A stretch of 64,000 bases of DNA from a bacterium. Lineage in GTDB: Bacteria; Pseudomonadota; Alphaproteobacteria; Acetobacterales; Acetobacteraceae. The position numbers were made by a program, and so were the translations under genes. The notes beneath the pieces were generated by a model. The model had not been told where the DNA came from and ran no database searches. It worked only from the letters and a program-made list of their open reading frames with translations. Positions 53,805 to 62,704 of this stretch are shown here, one piece after another; the stretch's first letter is position 1, and each line of letters starts with the position of its first letter. Where the stretch lies: NCBI GenBank assembly GCA_026224825.1, contig JAMFRO010000006.1:27612-91611 (forward strand), written 5' to 3'.

Positions 53805-55037
53805 TCAATTCTGCAAAATGGCGCCACTCACAGGGATTGGTGCCGGACCACCCGTGACGAGCGCGAATTGGGCATTGGGGATCTGGTTGATCGCGGTGCC
53901 GCGGAGCTGTTCCACAGCCTCCCGAATATGAGTCATGCCGATGACATAGGCTTCCGATAAATGTCCGCCATGTGGATTGACGGGAATGGCGCCGTTGTGG
54001 CGTATTGCGCCGCTTTGGACAAAATCGCCCCCTTCGCCGCGGCGGCAGAAGCCGTAATCCTCCAGCTGCAGAATCACGAGCGGTGAGAAATGGTCGTAGA
54101 GCAGGGCGACATCTATGTCCGCAGGGCCGATGCCCGCCTGTTGGTAAAGCCGGCGGGCCGTATGTTCCGCGCCGGCGCTGGTGAACATGGCGTCTGGCAT
54201 GTTCAGCCAGAAGAAGGAGCGGCCCCAGTCACCCGAACCGCCATGGGCGCTTGCCGCAATATAGACCGGGCGCTGTGCCAGATCGCGCGCGCGCTCTGCG
54301 CTGGTAACGATGAAAGCCAGCGCACCATCCGTCTCCAGGCAGAAATCCAGCCGGCACAACGGGTCGGCCAGCATGGGCGAGGCCATATACTCGTCGAGGC
54401 TGAGCGGCTTGCGGCGCAACGCGCCCGGCCGGTTCGCGGTATAGGCGCGGGAGGCCATGACCACCTCCGCGAAGGCTTCGCGCCGAACGCCGAATTTATG
54501 CATGTACCGGCGCGCGACCAGGGCGAAGGTCTGGCCCGGTCCGCCGGTCAGCCCGGCGGTACGGGACCATATCCCGTTGGGCGTTGCAACGAGGTTGGCG
54601 AAGGTGAGGCCGTAACGCCGCGTGCTTTGCTGGCACGCCCCGATGCACAGAACGGCTTTGGCCCGGCCGGTTTCGATCGCCATGGCGGCAAGATCCAAAA
54701 TGCCCGCCGAACCGCCGCCTTGTGCCGCCACCGTGGCGGCAAAATTGATTTCCGGGATGCCGAGCATTTCGGTGAGGAGGCCAGGTTCAAATCCGTTGGC
54801 GTAAAAGGCGAGCCCGTCCACATCCGTGATGCAGAGCCCCGCATCCGCAGCGGCGGCGAGCGCGGCTTTGCCGATCAATTCGTAAATGGTCTGCGGGGCT
54901 GACTCACCGCGGAAATAATAGGGCGTTGCGCCGACGCCAACGATCGCGGCCTGTCCGGTGTTGATGCCGTATCTCCATAAGCGTGGCTGGACAGAAAATA
55001 TATGACGGAGGACTGGCTTGCGCCAGCCTCCCGTCAT
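53805..55037 (-). CDS. Thiolase-like (lipid-transfer/acetyl-CoA acetyltransferase) protein
   Basis: 410 residues from ATG 55037; the true start may be a little further in, near GQAAIVGVGATPYYF. Thiolase-fold signs are VGVGATPY, AVLCIGACQQSTRR, the paired domain VALLYDHFSPLVILQLEDYG, and the C-terminal NPHGGHLSEAYVIGMTHI. In the last of these the HGG His matches that of SCP2-type thiolases. Position with DUF35 suggests an aldolase or thiolase complex that shortens a CoA-bound chain. It lies 12 bases after the amidohydrolase gene. Confidence 0.87.
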   Translation of the reverse strand: MTGGWRKPVLRHIFSVQPRLWRYGINTGQAAIVGVGATPYYFRGESAPQTIYELIGKAALAAAADAGLCITDVDGLAFYANGFEPGLLTEMLGIPEINFAATVAAQGGGSAGILDLAAMAIETGRAKAVLCIGACQQSTRRYGLTFANLVATPNGIWSRTAGLTGGPGQTFALVARRYMHKFGVRREAFAEVVMASRAYTANRPGALRRKPLSLDEYMASPMLADPLCRLDFCLETDGALAFIVTSAERARDLAQRPVYIAASAHGGSGDWGRSFFWLNMPDAMFTSAGAEHTARRLYQQAGIGPADIDVALLYDHFSPLVILQLEDYGFCRRGEGGDFVQSGAIRHNGAIPVNPHGGHLSEAYVIGMTHIREAVEQLRGTAINQIPNAQFALVTGGPAPIPVSGAILQN

Positions 55038-55049
55038 AGGGGGCAGGGG

Positions 55050-56228
55050 TCAGGTGAGGTCGAAACCGAAGACGCCCACGGCATTGTCCTGCAGCGCCTT
55101 GCGGGCGTCGTCGGGTTTCATACCGTCGATCATGACGTTGGCGACCTTATGCGAGTTCGGCCAGATCGTGGCGGAATGCGGATAGTCCGAGGAGAACATC
55201 GTCATGCCGGACAGCCAGGGGTAAAGCCCGGTTTTGATGAGGTCATAGCCGCAATAATCATCCACATTGGTGGTGAAAATATTTTTGCCGATGAACTCGG
55301 TGGGATGGCGCTGCAGCTTGACGGGGAACCAGCTCTTCTGAACCGCCCAGTGATGCTCCATGGTCTGAACCCAGAACGGTACCCAGCCGCAATCGACCTC
55401 CGCGCCGACCAGTTTGATGTTCGGATAGCGGTCGAACACGCCGGCAAAAATCAGATAGGAGAAGGGGCGGACGCAGGAAAAATAGCGGGTGACGATGCCG
55501 CCGATGCTCACCTTGTCCTGCTGGTAGAAGTCCCAGTCGGTCTTATCCGGCGGCCCGCCATGGTTGCGGTGCATGCACAAGGTCATGCCCAGCTCGTCAG
55601 CCGTCTGCCAGATGGGTTCATAATGGGTCGGGTGATTATACGGCGTGGTCGGGCTGCCGGGAATAAACATGGCGCGCGCGCCCTTTTTGGCAACGCGGCG
55701 CATTTCCGCGGCGGCTTCCTCGATCCCGACCTCGGTCGGGCAAATAGCGAGGCCGCACAGGCGCTTGGGGTCGGCGGACTGGAAATCATCGATGATCCAG
55801 TCGTTATAGGCCTGTGTCCCGGCCATCGCGATTTCGGTGTTCGGCTCGACATAGAAACTGCCGGCGAAGGCAGGATAGGTAACCGAGGCGTAGATGCCGT
55901 CGATGTCCATATCCTTCAGATGTTCGGCACCATCATAATTGCCCGGACGCAGGTCGGAATAGCGCAGGCCCGAGATGCGATAGTCCTTACGGTCGAAGCC
56001 AGCCATGGCTTCGATGCCATAGGTGCGCTTGGGCGGTGCCGTGCCGTCGATGCTCCAGCCCTCGCCGCCATCCTTACCTTCGATGACGCGCGGTGCCTTG
56101 TCCTTCAGATGCTTCGGGAAGCGATCGATGAAAAGGTTGCGTGGTTCGTTGATATGGTTGTCGGCCGAGATGAGCTTGATGCCGAGCGCGCTGACGTGGT
56201 CAACATCCTTCAGTACTGCGGTATCCAT
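55050..56228 (-). CDS. Amidohydrolase-2 family metal-dependent hydrolase/decarboxylase
   Basis: 392 residues from ATG 56228, AAGGAG upstream. The family opens with a metal motif near the N-terminus, here ISADNHINEP, where DxH would be expected; the metal-ligand His is kept but the first Asp is one place off. Later: MTLCMHRNHGGPPDKTDW and the final GMTMFSSDYPHSATIWP, which supplies the catalytic Asp. Members related to ACMSD decarboxylate acids or hydrolyse rings. It heads an operon with the thiolase and DUF35 genes. Confidence 0.82.
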   Translation of the reverse strand: MDTAVLKDVDHVSALGIKLISADNHINEPRNLFIDRFPKHLKDKAPRVIEGKDGGEGWSIDGTAPPKRTYGIEAMAGFDRKDYRISGLRYSDLRPGNYDGAEHLKDMDIDGIYASVTYPAFAGSFYVEPNTEIAMAGTQAYNDWIIDDFQSADPKRLCGLAICPTEVGIEEAAAEMRRVAKKGARAMFIPGSPTTPYNHPTHYEPIWQTADELGMTLCMHRNHGGPPDKTDWDFYQQDKVSIGGIVTRYFSCVRPFSYLIFAGVFDRYPNIKLVGAEVDCGWVPFWVQTMEHHWAVQKSWFPVKLQRHPTEFIGKNIFTTNVDDYCGYDLIKTGLYPWLSGMTMFSSDYPHSATIWPNSHKVANVMIDGMKPDDARKALQDNAVGVFGFDLT

Positions 56229-56472
56229 ATGAAAATCTCCTTGATATGGTTTGGCGCGGGTCATCCTGGCCTCGCTTGCAGCAAGCATAGAAGGGGTGGT
56301 GGAAAGGATCTAAACTCCAGACCCCATAACTTCTACTTGATCGTCTTGAGTCGGGTGGCCACTGATTCTGGGCGGGCATTCCTCGGCGGGGCCGGCCAAG
56401 GGGGGCGCATTTTGGTGGATTGAGACGTTGTTTTGGACGCCGGAGACGTGCGCGACGGGGCAGGTTCATGCC

Positions 56473-56500
56473 AATCCGTGGATGAGAATCCGTGGATGAG
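56473..56500 (+). repeat. 14-bp tandem duplication before the CoA-transferase gene
   Basis: AATCCGTGGATGAG occurs twice in a row, 21 bases before the ATG, in the 292-bp divergent region 56229-56520. No other feature is clear there. Confidence 0.8.
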
Positions 56501-56520
56501 ACTAAGAAGAGTTGGAAAAT

Positions 56521-59001
56521 ATGACGACGATCTTTCAGGGACTCCGCGTCATCGACTTGAGCCAGGGCATGGCCGGGCCTCTTACAACTATGATCCTCGC
56601 GGATTACGGCGCAGAGGTTATTCGTCTTGAGCCGCCGGATGGCGACCCGATGTGGCAACATCCGGCCTATATGTTGTGGAACCGTGGCAAGAAAAGTGTC
56701 GCGATCGACTGGTCGTGTGAGGCAGGCCGTGCGCAGGCCCGGCAATTGATCGAGGGCGCGGATATATTTCTCGAAACGCTTCGTCCAGGCGCGGCCGAAG
56801 TGCTTGGTCTCGGCTATGATATCGTTGCTGCGGCCAATCCCGCGCTGATCTATTATTCATTGTCTGCCTTTGGCCAGCATGGCCCCTACAAGGATTTCAA
56901 GGCCTATGACGGCATCGTCAATGCCAAGTCCGGCCGCATGCGTGATCAGGTCGGCTGGCAGAAGAACAGGCCGACTTTTCGCGCCGTCAACGATGTTTCT
57001 TACCATACGAGTATGTATTGTTTTCAAGCCTTGATCGCGGCATTGCGTGTGCGGTCGATGACCGGGCGCGGACAGAAACTGGAGGGAACGCTGCTTTCCG
57101 GTGTCACGTCTCCCAACAATGCCTGGCGGCTGTTCGAGGGACAGGAAATTCCGCCGGATCTCTACCCCGGCGAAACATCGAAGGAGGCGGCGAGCCGGGG
57201 CGAACTGGTAGCCGACAGGCACGAATCCGACCCTTATACAGCGACTCCCAGCCAGCTATGCGCCGAGACCAAGGATGGGCGCTGGATCATGCATTCGCAT
57301 ATTCAGCAGGACCTTTTCAATGCGTGGATCGATGCCATCGGCTTCAGTTGGATTCGCGATGATCCGCGCTATCGCAATGCGCCGAATCTCCCGAATGCAG
57401 AAGATCGCATTGCGCTTAACCTCATGATCTTTGCCCGCATGAAGGAAAAGACCGCGGCGGAATGGCGCGATATATACCGGCGCAACCCCGACTGCGCCGG
57501 CGAGATCATGCAGACGACGCAGGAGGCGCTCGCGCACGAGCAATTCCGCGCCAACGGGCATGTGATCGAACTCGATGATCCACGTGTGGGCCGTATGAAG
57601 CAGGTCGGGCCTTTTGCAAAAATCGCCGATTATCCTGCCCGTATCACGCGGCCAGCGCCGCTACCGGGCGAACATACTGCGGAGGTGCTGGGCACGCTGC
57701 CGTGGGCGCCGCCGATGATTACATCCACGGGGGGGAATCCCCGGCGTCCATTGGAAGGCATTACCGTGATTGAAGCGGCAAGCTGGCTCGCTGCCCCCTT
57801 TGCCGGGGCCCTGCTGGCAGACTTGGGCGCGCGCGTTATCAAGGTAGAACCGCTGACCGGCGACCCCTACCGGAAGATGATCACCAACGACAATATGATC
57901 CGGGCTTTCCAGGGCAAGGAGAATGTCGCGCTCAACCTCAAATCGGCGGAAGGTTTAAAGGTTTTCTACGAACTGGTGGCGCGGGCCGATATCGTGATGC
58001 ATAATTACCGTCCCGGTGTGCCGGAGCGTTTGGGCATCGACTATGCGACGTTGAAGAAGATCAAGCCTGATCTCGTCTATCTCTACGCCGGCTCGTATGG
58101 CTCGGCCGGGCCTGACGCGTTGCGCGCAGCTTTCAATCCGACCATGGGTGCGTTTTCCGGCAATTCGGTGTTCCAATCTGGCGAGGGTAATCGTCCGAAG
58201 GGCGACCAGTCGCCAGATCCGATCTCAGGCAGCGGTGTTGCAACTGGTATGTTGCTTGGGCTTGCCGCTCGCCTGTTCACAGGCAAGGGTCAGTATCTCG
58301 AAACCTCGATGATGAACTCGAATGTCTACTGCAATTCCGATGATGCATTCGATTATTTCGGCAAGCCGGTGCGGCTTGTGCCCGGCAAGGGTCAACTCGG
58401 TTTGGAAGCAACCTATCGGCTATATGAGACTGCGGACGGTTGGGTGTTCCTGGCGGCGCAATTCGACGGCGAGTTTCAGGCTTTATGCAAAGCAATCGGC
58501 CGTGAGGATATTCGTGACGATCCTCGTTATATTGGCTGGGAGGACCGAATCCGCCATAAGGATGAACTCGGCGCCGAGCTGGAAGTCGTATTCAGGATGC
58601 GTGCTGCGGATGAATGGGAGGATGTGCTGCTCGCGGCGGATGTCGCCTGTGTCCGGGCGGACGCGATGTCACATCTCCGCTTTCTGCACACCGACTCGCA
58701 TGTGCGGGGTATGCGCTTTATGACGCGGACTCAAAGCCCGGAGTTCATCCAGCACGAGCAGAATGGCCGCTATTGGCGCCATGCCCCGGTTGTAAAATTT
58801 TCTGACACACCCTGCGCTGATGGCAAGCCCTACGAGGGACTCGGCGAGCATACAAGCGCCGTGCTCGGGGAGTTGGGCTATGACCAAGCAACGATTGCAT
58901 TGCTGCTTGAGAAGCGCGTGATCAAGGTGACCGAGCGCGAACAGGAAGTCATTGACCAGATCACATTTCAACCGGCTGGGTCCGCACCGCTTTCAACGTA
59001 G
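56521..59001 (+). CDS. Double-domain class III (CaiB/BaiF-type) CoA-transferase
   Basis: 826 residues from ATG 56521; a TTG at 56512 is possible. Two complete CaiB-like halves lie in tandem. The first (about 1-390) starts FQGLRVIDLSQGMAGPLTTM and has ADYGAEVIRLEPPDGD. The second (about 405-815) starts LEGITVIEAASWLAAPFAGA and has ADLGARVIKVEPLTGDPYRK. Class III enzymes use an Asp to form a CoA anhydride; candidate Asp residues are in FRAVNDVSYHTS and SPDPISGSG. It would move CoA between acids, activating the pathway acid. The 3' end overlaps the MFS gene on the other strand by 41 bases. Confidence 0.88.
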   Translation: MTTIFQGLRVIDLSQGMAGPLTTMILADYGAEVIRLEPPDGDPMWQHPAYMLWNRGKKSVAIDWSCEAGRAQARQLIEGADIFLETLRPGAAEVLGLGYDIVAAANPALIYYSLSAFGQHGPYKDFKAYDGIVNAKSGRMRDQVGWQKNRPTFRAVNDVSYHTSMYCFQALIAALRVRSMTGRGQKLEGTLLSGVTSPNNAWRLFEGQEIPPDLYPGETSKEAASRGELVADRHESDPYTATPSQLCAETKDGRWIMHSHIQQDLFNAWIDAIGFSWIRDDPRYRNAPNLPNAEDRIALNLMIFARMKEKTAAEWRDIYRRNPDCAGEIMQTTQEALAHEQFRANGHVIELDDPRVGRMKQVGPFAKIADYPARITRPAPLPGEHTAEVLGTLPWAPPMITSTGGNPRRPLEGITVIEAASWLAAPFAGALLADLGARVIKVEPLTGDPYRKMITNDNMIRAFQGKENVALNLKSAEGLKVFYELVARADIVMHNYRPGVPERLGIDYATLKKIKPDLVYLYAGSYGSAGPDALRAAFNPTMGAFSGNSVFQSGEGNRPKGDQSPDPISGSGVATGMLLGLAARLFTGKGQYLETSMMNSNVYCNSDDAFDYFGKPVRLVPGKGQLGLEATYRLYETADGWVFLAAQFDGEFQALCKAIGREDIRDDPRYIGWEDRIRHKDELGAELEVVFRMRAADEWEDVLLAADVACVRADAMSHLRFLHTDSHVRGMRFMTRTQSPEFIQHEQNGRYWRHAPVVKFSDTPCADGKPYEGLGEHTSAVLGELGYDQATIALLLEKRVIKVTEREQEVIDQITFQPAGSAPLST

Positions 59002-60358
59002 CGGCGCTGAATCCCAGCGCGGCCAGGGCAAATACTGCCCCGAGCATGGGCGATGCCGGTCCCGTGCTAGCATGGAGGGCCAACAGGGCCGCGGCGATGG
59101 TTGACCCTAGAACCTGCCCGGCCATGCGTGTCGTCTGAGACAGAGCGCCAGCCGCGGCGGCCCGCTTGGCTGGTACTGACCCGATGAGTTGACGTGCGTT
59201 CGGCGAATAATACAGGCCGAACCCTGTTGCCGTCAGGGCAATCCGCCACATCAGGCCAAAATGGCCGGGGCTGACGGCTGGCAAGCAGGCAAGTGTAATC
59301 ATCCCAAGGCTAGCGATCATCATACCGGTCATGCACAGCCAGCTCGGCATAATCCTATCGGACAACATACCGGCAGCCGGAGCCACGATCATCATGGCAA
59401 CCGGCCAGCTGGCAAGCAGAAGCCCGGTTTCACGTGGCGAATAGCCATAGGCTTGTTGAAGGCGGAAAGGCAGCATTAGAAGCAAGCTCATCGCTGCAAG
59501 ATTGGCAAGGAGCGCGCCACTCGAGGCCCACGCGACTAATTTGCGCCCGAGCAGGTCAACAGGCAATATTGGGTCTGATTTTCGTATTTCCCGGTGCACG
59601 AAAATCGCAGCGAGTATGGCGGCGAAGAAGGCCGTTGGGGTATACAATATAGTGGGTGCGCCATGTACGGCACCTTCTATCGCGCCGGTGCCAAACCCGA
59701 ACATGGCCGCGCAAAGTAGTGCACCGTAGAGGTCGTAGCGCTGGCTCGTTCGGGGGGAGGCCGGCAGAGATTTTCTGCCCGCCAACAGGGATGCGGCGGC
59801 GATCGGTATAGTGGCCGCGAAAAGCCATGGCCAACTCGCGACAGACAGGATCAGCCCGCCTAGCGTGGGAGCCATGGATGCGGACGTAGATGCCACGATG
59901 GTGTTGAGCGCGAGGCCGCGCCCGAGGAGCGACCTGGGATAGATGGAACGGATAAGCGCGGCGCTGACGCTGAAAGTGGCGGCTGCTCCAAGGCCCTGCA
60001 ATGCCCGCACGGCCAAAAGTTGAGGAAGGCTGCGGGCGAAGAGGCATAGCATCGTCGCGGACATGAATAAACATAGCCCACTCTGATAAACTCTCCGATG
60101 GCCGATCCGGTCTCCTAATGCGGCGAGCGGGAGGACTGTCATGATAAGAATGAGCTGAAAAACGGTGACGACCATGACTGCGTCCGAAGGTTTGACGTGG
60201 AGGTCATGTGCGAGCGTCGGCAACGCGAGGCTGACACTGCCATTGTCGACGCTTGTGACCATGCTGCCCAGCGAGATGGCAACAATGGCTGCGATTCGTT
60301 GTCGGCGTGGCAGACCGTCGGAGATTTGACGTATTCCGCTCTCTTGCGATGAAATCAT
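58961..60358 (-). CDS. MFS transporter, DHA2-like
   Basis: 465 residues with about 14 hydrophobic segments. Opening RIAAIVAISLGSMVTSVDNG, with the motif DNGSVSLALPTLAHDL in segment 1, LGDRIGHRRVYQSGLCLF in the loop 2-3 (the MFS GDRxGRR pattern) and GLGAAATFSVSAALIRSIYP. DHA2 members export drugs or move organic acids. Between a CoA-transferase and a hydrolase gene it more likely imports the substrate or exports a toxic intermediate. Convergent overlap of 41 bases with the CoA-transferase gene. Confidence 0.88.
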   Translation of the reverse strand: MISSQESGIRQISDGLPRRQRIAAIVAISLGSMVTSVDNGSVSLALPTLAHDLHVKPSDAVMVVTVFQLILIMTVLPLAALGDRIGHRRVYQSGLCLFMSATMLCLFARSLPQLLAVRALQGLGAAATFSVSAALIRSIYPRSLLGRGLALNTIVASTSASMAPTLGGLILSVASWPWLFAATIPIAAASLLAGRKSLPASPRTSQRYDLYGALLCAAMFGFGTGAIEGAVHGAPTILYTPTAFFAAILAAIFVHREIRKSDPILPVDLLGRKLVAWASSGALLANLAAMSLLLMLPFRLQQAYGYSPRETGLLLASWPVAMMIVAPAAGMLSDRIMPSWLCMTGMMIASLGMITLACLPAVSPGHFGLMWRIALTATGFGLYYSPNARQLIGSVPAKRAAAAGALSQTTRMAGQVLGSTIAAALLALHASTGPASPMLGAVFALAALGFSAATLKAVRTQPVEM

Positions 60359-60577
60359 GTCTCTTCGTTACCCTGGGCTGATCTATTCGACGATCAGCTT
60401 TAGTAGAAAGTACAACGCGTCAACGACATCCCAATGATTTTGGAGAATGGAGTTGTTTATTTGGGGCAAACTGCATGGATTGCGGCGGCGGGAAGGATAG
60501 GATGCCGTGAATATAATAATTGCATCGGCCGATGCTTTGGCACAGGGGCATCTGCTAACTGCATACGGAGAAGAGCT

Positions 60578-61318
60578 ATGAGGGCAGATGTCGAGGTCGA
60601 ATTTTCAAGAGGCGCATGCCCTATCCACGTGTTTGGGGATCAGAACGATCGCGATTTGCCTATTGTTCTCATGTTTATGGATGCCTTCGGACCGAGGAAT
60701 GCTTTGTTCAGCGTTGCCGAGTCTGTGGCGGCCCAGGGTTATCGCGTATTATTGCCGGACCTATTTTATGAACACCGCCCGTATCGTTCGCTCGATCCCC
60801 AATCATTGTTCAGCGGTGGCGAAGACAGGCAGCGGTTGGGGATATTGTTGGGGACATTGACTCAACAAGCCGTGGATGAAGATGTTGCGGCTTTGCTCGC
60901 TTATTGCCAGGGACAGTTGGATGACGGCGTACCGCTGGCTGCAATTGGCTACTGCATGGGTGGGCGTTATGCGCTCACGGCCGCGACGCTCAGCGCAAAT
61001 GTCGCGGTTGTTGCATCATTTCACGCAAGTACGTTGGCACCGGAGGAGGGGGATAGCCCTCATCGGCGGCTCGCGGGCGTTAAGGCACGCATTTACATTG
61101 GTGTGGCAGGCATAGATCCTTCGTTCGGTGCGGAGGAGGAGGGACGACTAGCGAAGGCGCTCCGAGAAGCGGGGACGGATCACATCATTGAGACCTATGC
61201 CGGAGTGGCACACGGCTTTGTTATGGCGGATCTTCCCGTCTACAATGTCGAGGGTGCTGCTCGGCATCTGCTTCGTCTCAACGAGTTGTTGCGATTCGGA
61301 CTGTTGCATTCGTCCTGA
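60578..61318 (+). CDS. Dienelactone hydrolase-family protein
   Basis: 246 residues from ATG 60578, with CGGAGAAG upstream. The alpha/beta hydrolase triad can be placed: nucleophile Cys 126 in GYCMGGRYALT, Asp in the AGIDPSF region and His in AGVAHGFVMA. Oxyanion segment: VLMFMDAFGPRN. DLH members open lactones, and the Cys nucleophile is the DLH type. It is divergent from the MFS gene, with 219 bases between. Confidence 0.88.
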   Translation: MRADVEVEFSRGACPIHVFGDQNDRDLPIVLMFMDAFGPRNALFSVAESVAAQGYRVLLPDLFYEHRPYRSLDPQSLFSGGEDRQRLGILLGTLTQQAVDEDVAALLAYCQGQLDDGVPLAAIGYCMGGRYALTAATLSANVAVVASFHASTLAPEEGDSPHRRLAGVKARIYIGVAGIDPSFGAEEEGRLAKALREAGTDHIIETYAGVAHGFVMADLPVYNVEGAARHLLRLNELLRFGLLHSS

Positions 61319-61342
61319 TGGTTGACAGCGCACTAACTAGAA

Positions 61343-62236
61343 TCAGTGCTCATGACGAAATTGCTTGCGTAGCTTCCCCGGGGTGGTGCCAAAATAGTCC
61401 GTAAAACGCCGGCTGAAGGCTGCTTCCGAGCGATAGCCGATACGCTCGCTGATCTCAGCAATCTTGAGGTCCGTCATCTCCAAGAACTGGACGGCATGCT
61501 TCATCCGCTCTTCGACGAGCATATCCATCGGCGTCTTGCCTGTCTGGGTTGCGAATTGAGAGGCGAAGTTTGACCTTCCCATGCCGACCTTCTTCGCTAA
61601 GGCTTCTACAGTCCATGGCTGAAACGGGTGCTTCGTGATAATCCGCTGCGCTCGCGACACAGGGCTAAATAGGCTGGCATCCTGAAACATAGCCTGGCAC
61701 CTGGGATGATCACGGAATGACTGTGTGAAAAGCATGCTTGCGATTCGTGTAAGGAGCGCCGCTGTACCCGGACGCGTCGTTGAACTCATGATCCTTTCAA
61801 AATCGACAAGGCTCTGCCCGGCGCGAAGTGTGAACAGAGCCGGCAACCCCCGCGGGCTGCTGCCGCTCGGCCAACGAACCTTCAGCCGCCCGCATAGCAG
61901 TCTGGTTTCGGCCGGGCTGTCTCCTAGAACGATCGTTGGCGGGACGTCGACATACAGGCCATCGCTCAGGAGTTCGATCGAGCGTGTTTCACCTTGGCCG
62001 TCGTTGCGTACGGCATGCGCATCGCCCGATAGGACAATGGCGATGTCATGCTTGTTCAATCCCAAAGCTTCTCCCTCGATGCCGATGAGCCTGGCAGAGC
62101 CCTCTAGAATGACATGAAAGAAGATCGTCTCGCTATGTGGCAGTCGTATGCCGGATGCATGGCCGAGATCCACCATACACCAACTTTGGCTACGAAGTTC
62201 GATGAGATTGAGGAATTCTGAGAGGGACCAGTTCAT
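61343..62236 (-). CDS. AraC-family transcriptional regulator with cupin sensor domain
   Basis: 297 residues from ATG 62236, which overlaps the TGA of the SnoaL gene (ATGA). The N-terminal cupin-like effector domain (about 1-180) has HSETIFFHVILEGSARLIGI. The C-terminal double HTH (about 195-295) has PWTVEALAKKVGMGRSNFAS and ISERIGYRSEAAFSRRFTDY, ending with GTTPGKLRKQF. Coupling with the SnoaL-like gene is unusual and suggests that regulator and enzyme are made together. Confidence 0.9.
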   Translation of the reverse strand: MNWSLSEFLNLIELRSQSWCMVDLGHASGIRLPHSETIFFHVILEGSARLIGIEGEALGLNKHDIAIVLSGDAHAVRNDGQGETRSIELLSDGLYVDVPPTIVLGDSPAETRLLCGRLKVRWPSGSSPRGLPALFTLRAGQSLVDFERIMSSTTRPGTAALLTRIASMLFTQSFRDHPRCQAMFQDASLFSPVSRAQRIITKHPFQPWTVEALAKKVGMGRSNFASQFATQTGKTPMDMLVEERMKHAVQFLEMTDLKIAEISERIGYRSEAAFSRRFTDYFGTTPGKLRKQFRHEH

Positions 62237-62673
62237 TGCGGATCCGCACAAGGAGAGGCGAAAACCGTGTAGACGCGGGATTGGAACCGCCAAATGTCGC
62301 CGTCGTACCGATAGTCATCATCGTATTGTCCAAAGGTTTCATGCCCCATCGGCCAAGTCCGTGACGACATGATGCAGTTGCTGCGCGCCGAGTCGCCCGA
62401 TATTTGTATCATGATGTTGTGGATCATGGGACAGATGCGAATGTCTGACTGTGTCGACCGGCCGATATAGTCGCGGATCGCCTCTCTTCCTGTCAACAAC
62501 CAGCGTCTTTTGGATTGTGCATTTCGATCTGCTGCGTCGATTTCACGCAATTCGTATGTGGCGGTTTTAGTGAATAGCTCTCCACATAGTTCACCTTGCC
62601 TCATGCGGACAATATAGGCGTAGCGGTGGATCAGCTCTGTTATGGCGAGCCGATTGTCAAATACGCCGGTCAT
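62233..62673 (-). CDS. SnoaL-like/NTF2-fold protein
   Basis: 146 residues. Cone-shaped NTF2 fold: RLAITELIHRYAYIVRMRQG at the N-terminus with the family I..L...Y pattern, FTKTATYELREID, PMIHNIMIQISGDSARSNC and a final YDGDIWRFQSRVYTVF. SnoaL-type proteins act as isomerases, hydrolases or small oxygenase subunits. It lies between the bicupin gene (31 bases upstream) and the AraC gene. Function not assigned. Confidence 0.82.
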   Translation of the reverse strand: MTGVFDNRLAITELIHRYAYIVRMRQGELCGELFTKTATYELREIDAADRNAQSKRRWLLTGREAIRDYIGRSTQSDIRICPMIHNIMIQISGDSARSNCIMSSRTWPMGHETFGQYDDDYRYDGDIWRFQSRVYTVFASPCADPQ

Positions 62674-62704
62674 CGCAGATTCGGGCTATTGTTGAAACCA
62701 TCGG

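Noticed and set aside
55002..56423. 473-codon + ORF opposite the thiolase and amidohydrolase genes
   Set aside because: Antisense shadow; no family motif, while both minus-strand genes are clear.
60434..60577. N-terminal extension of the dienelactone hydrolase-like gene from 60434
   Set aside because: ATG 60578 has a proper ribosome-binding site and the family's start; the extension has no similarity pattern.
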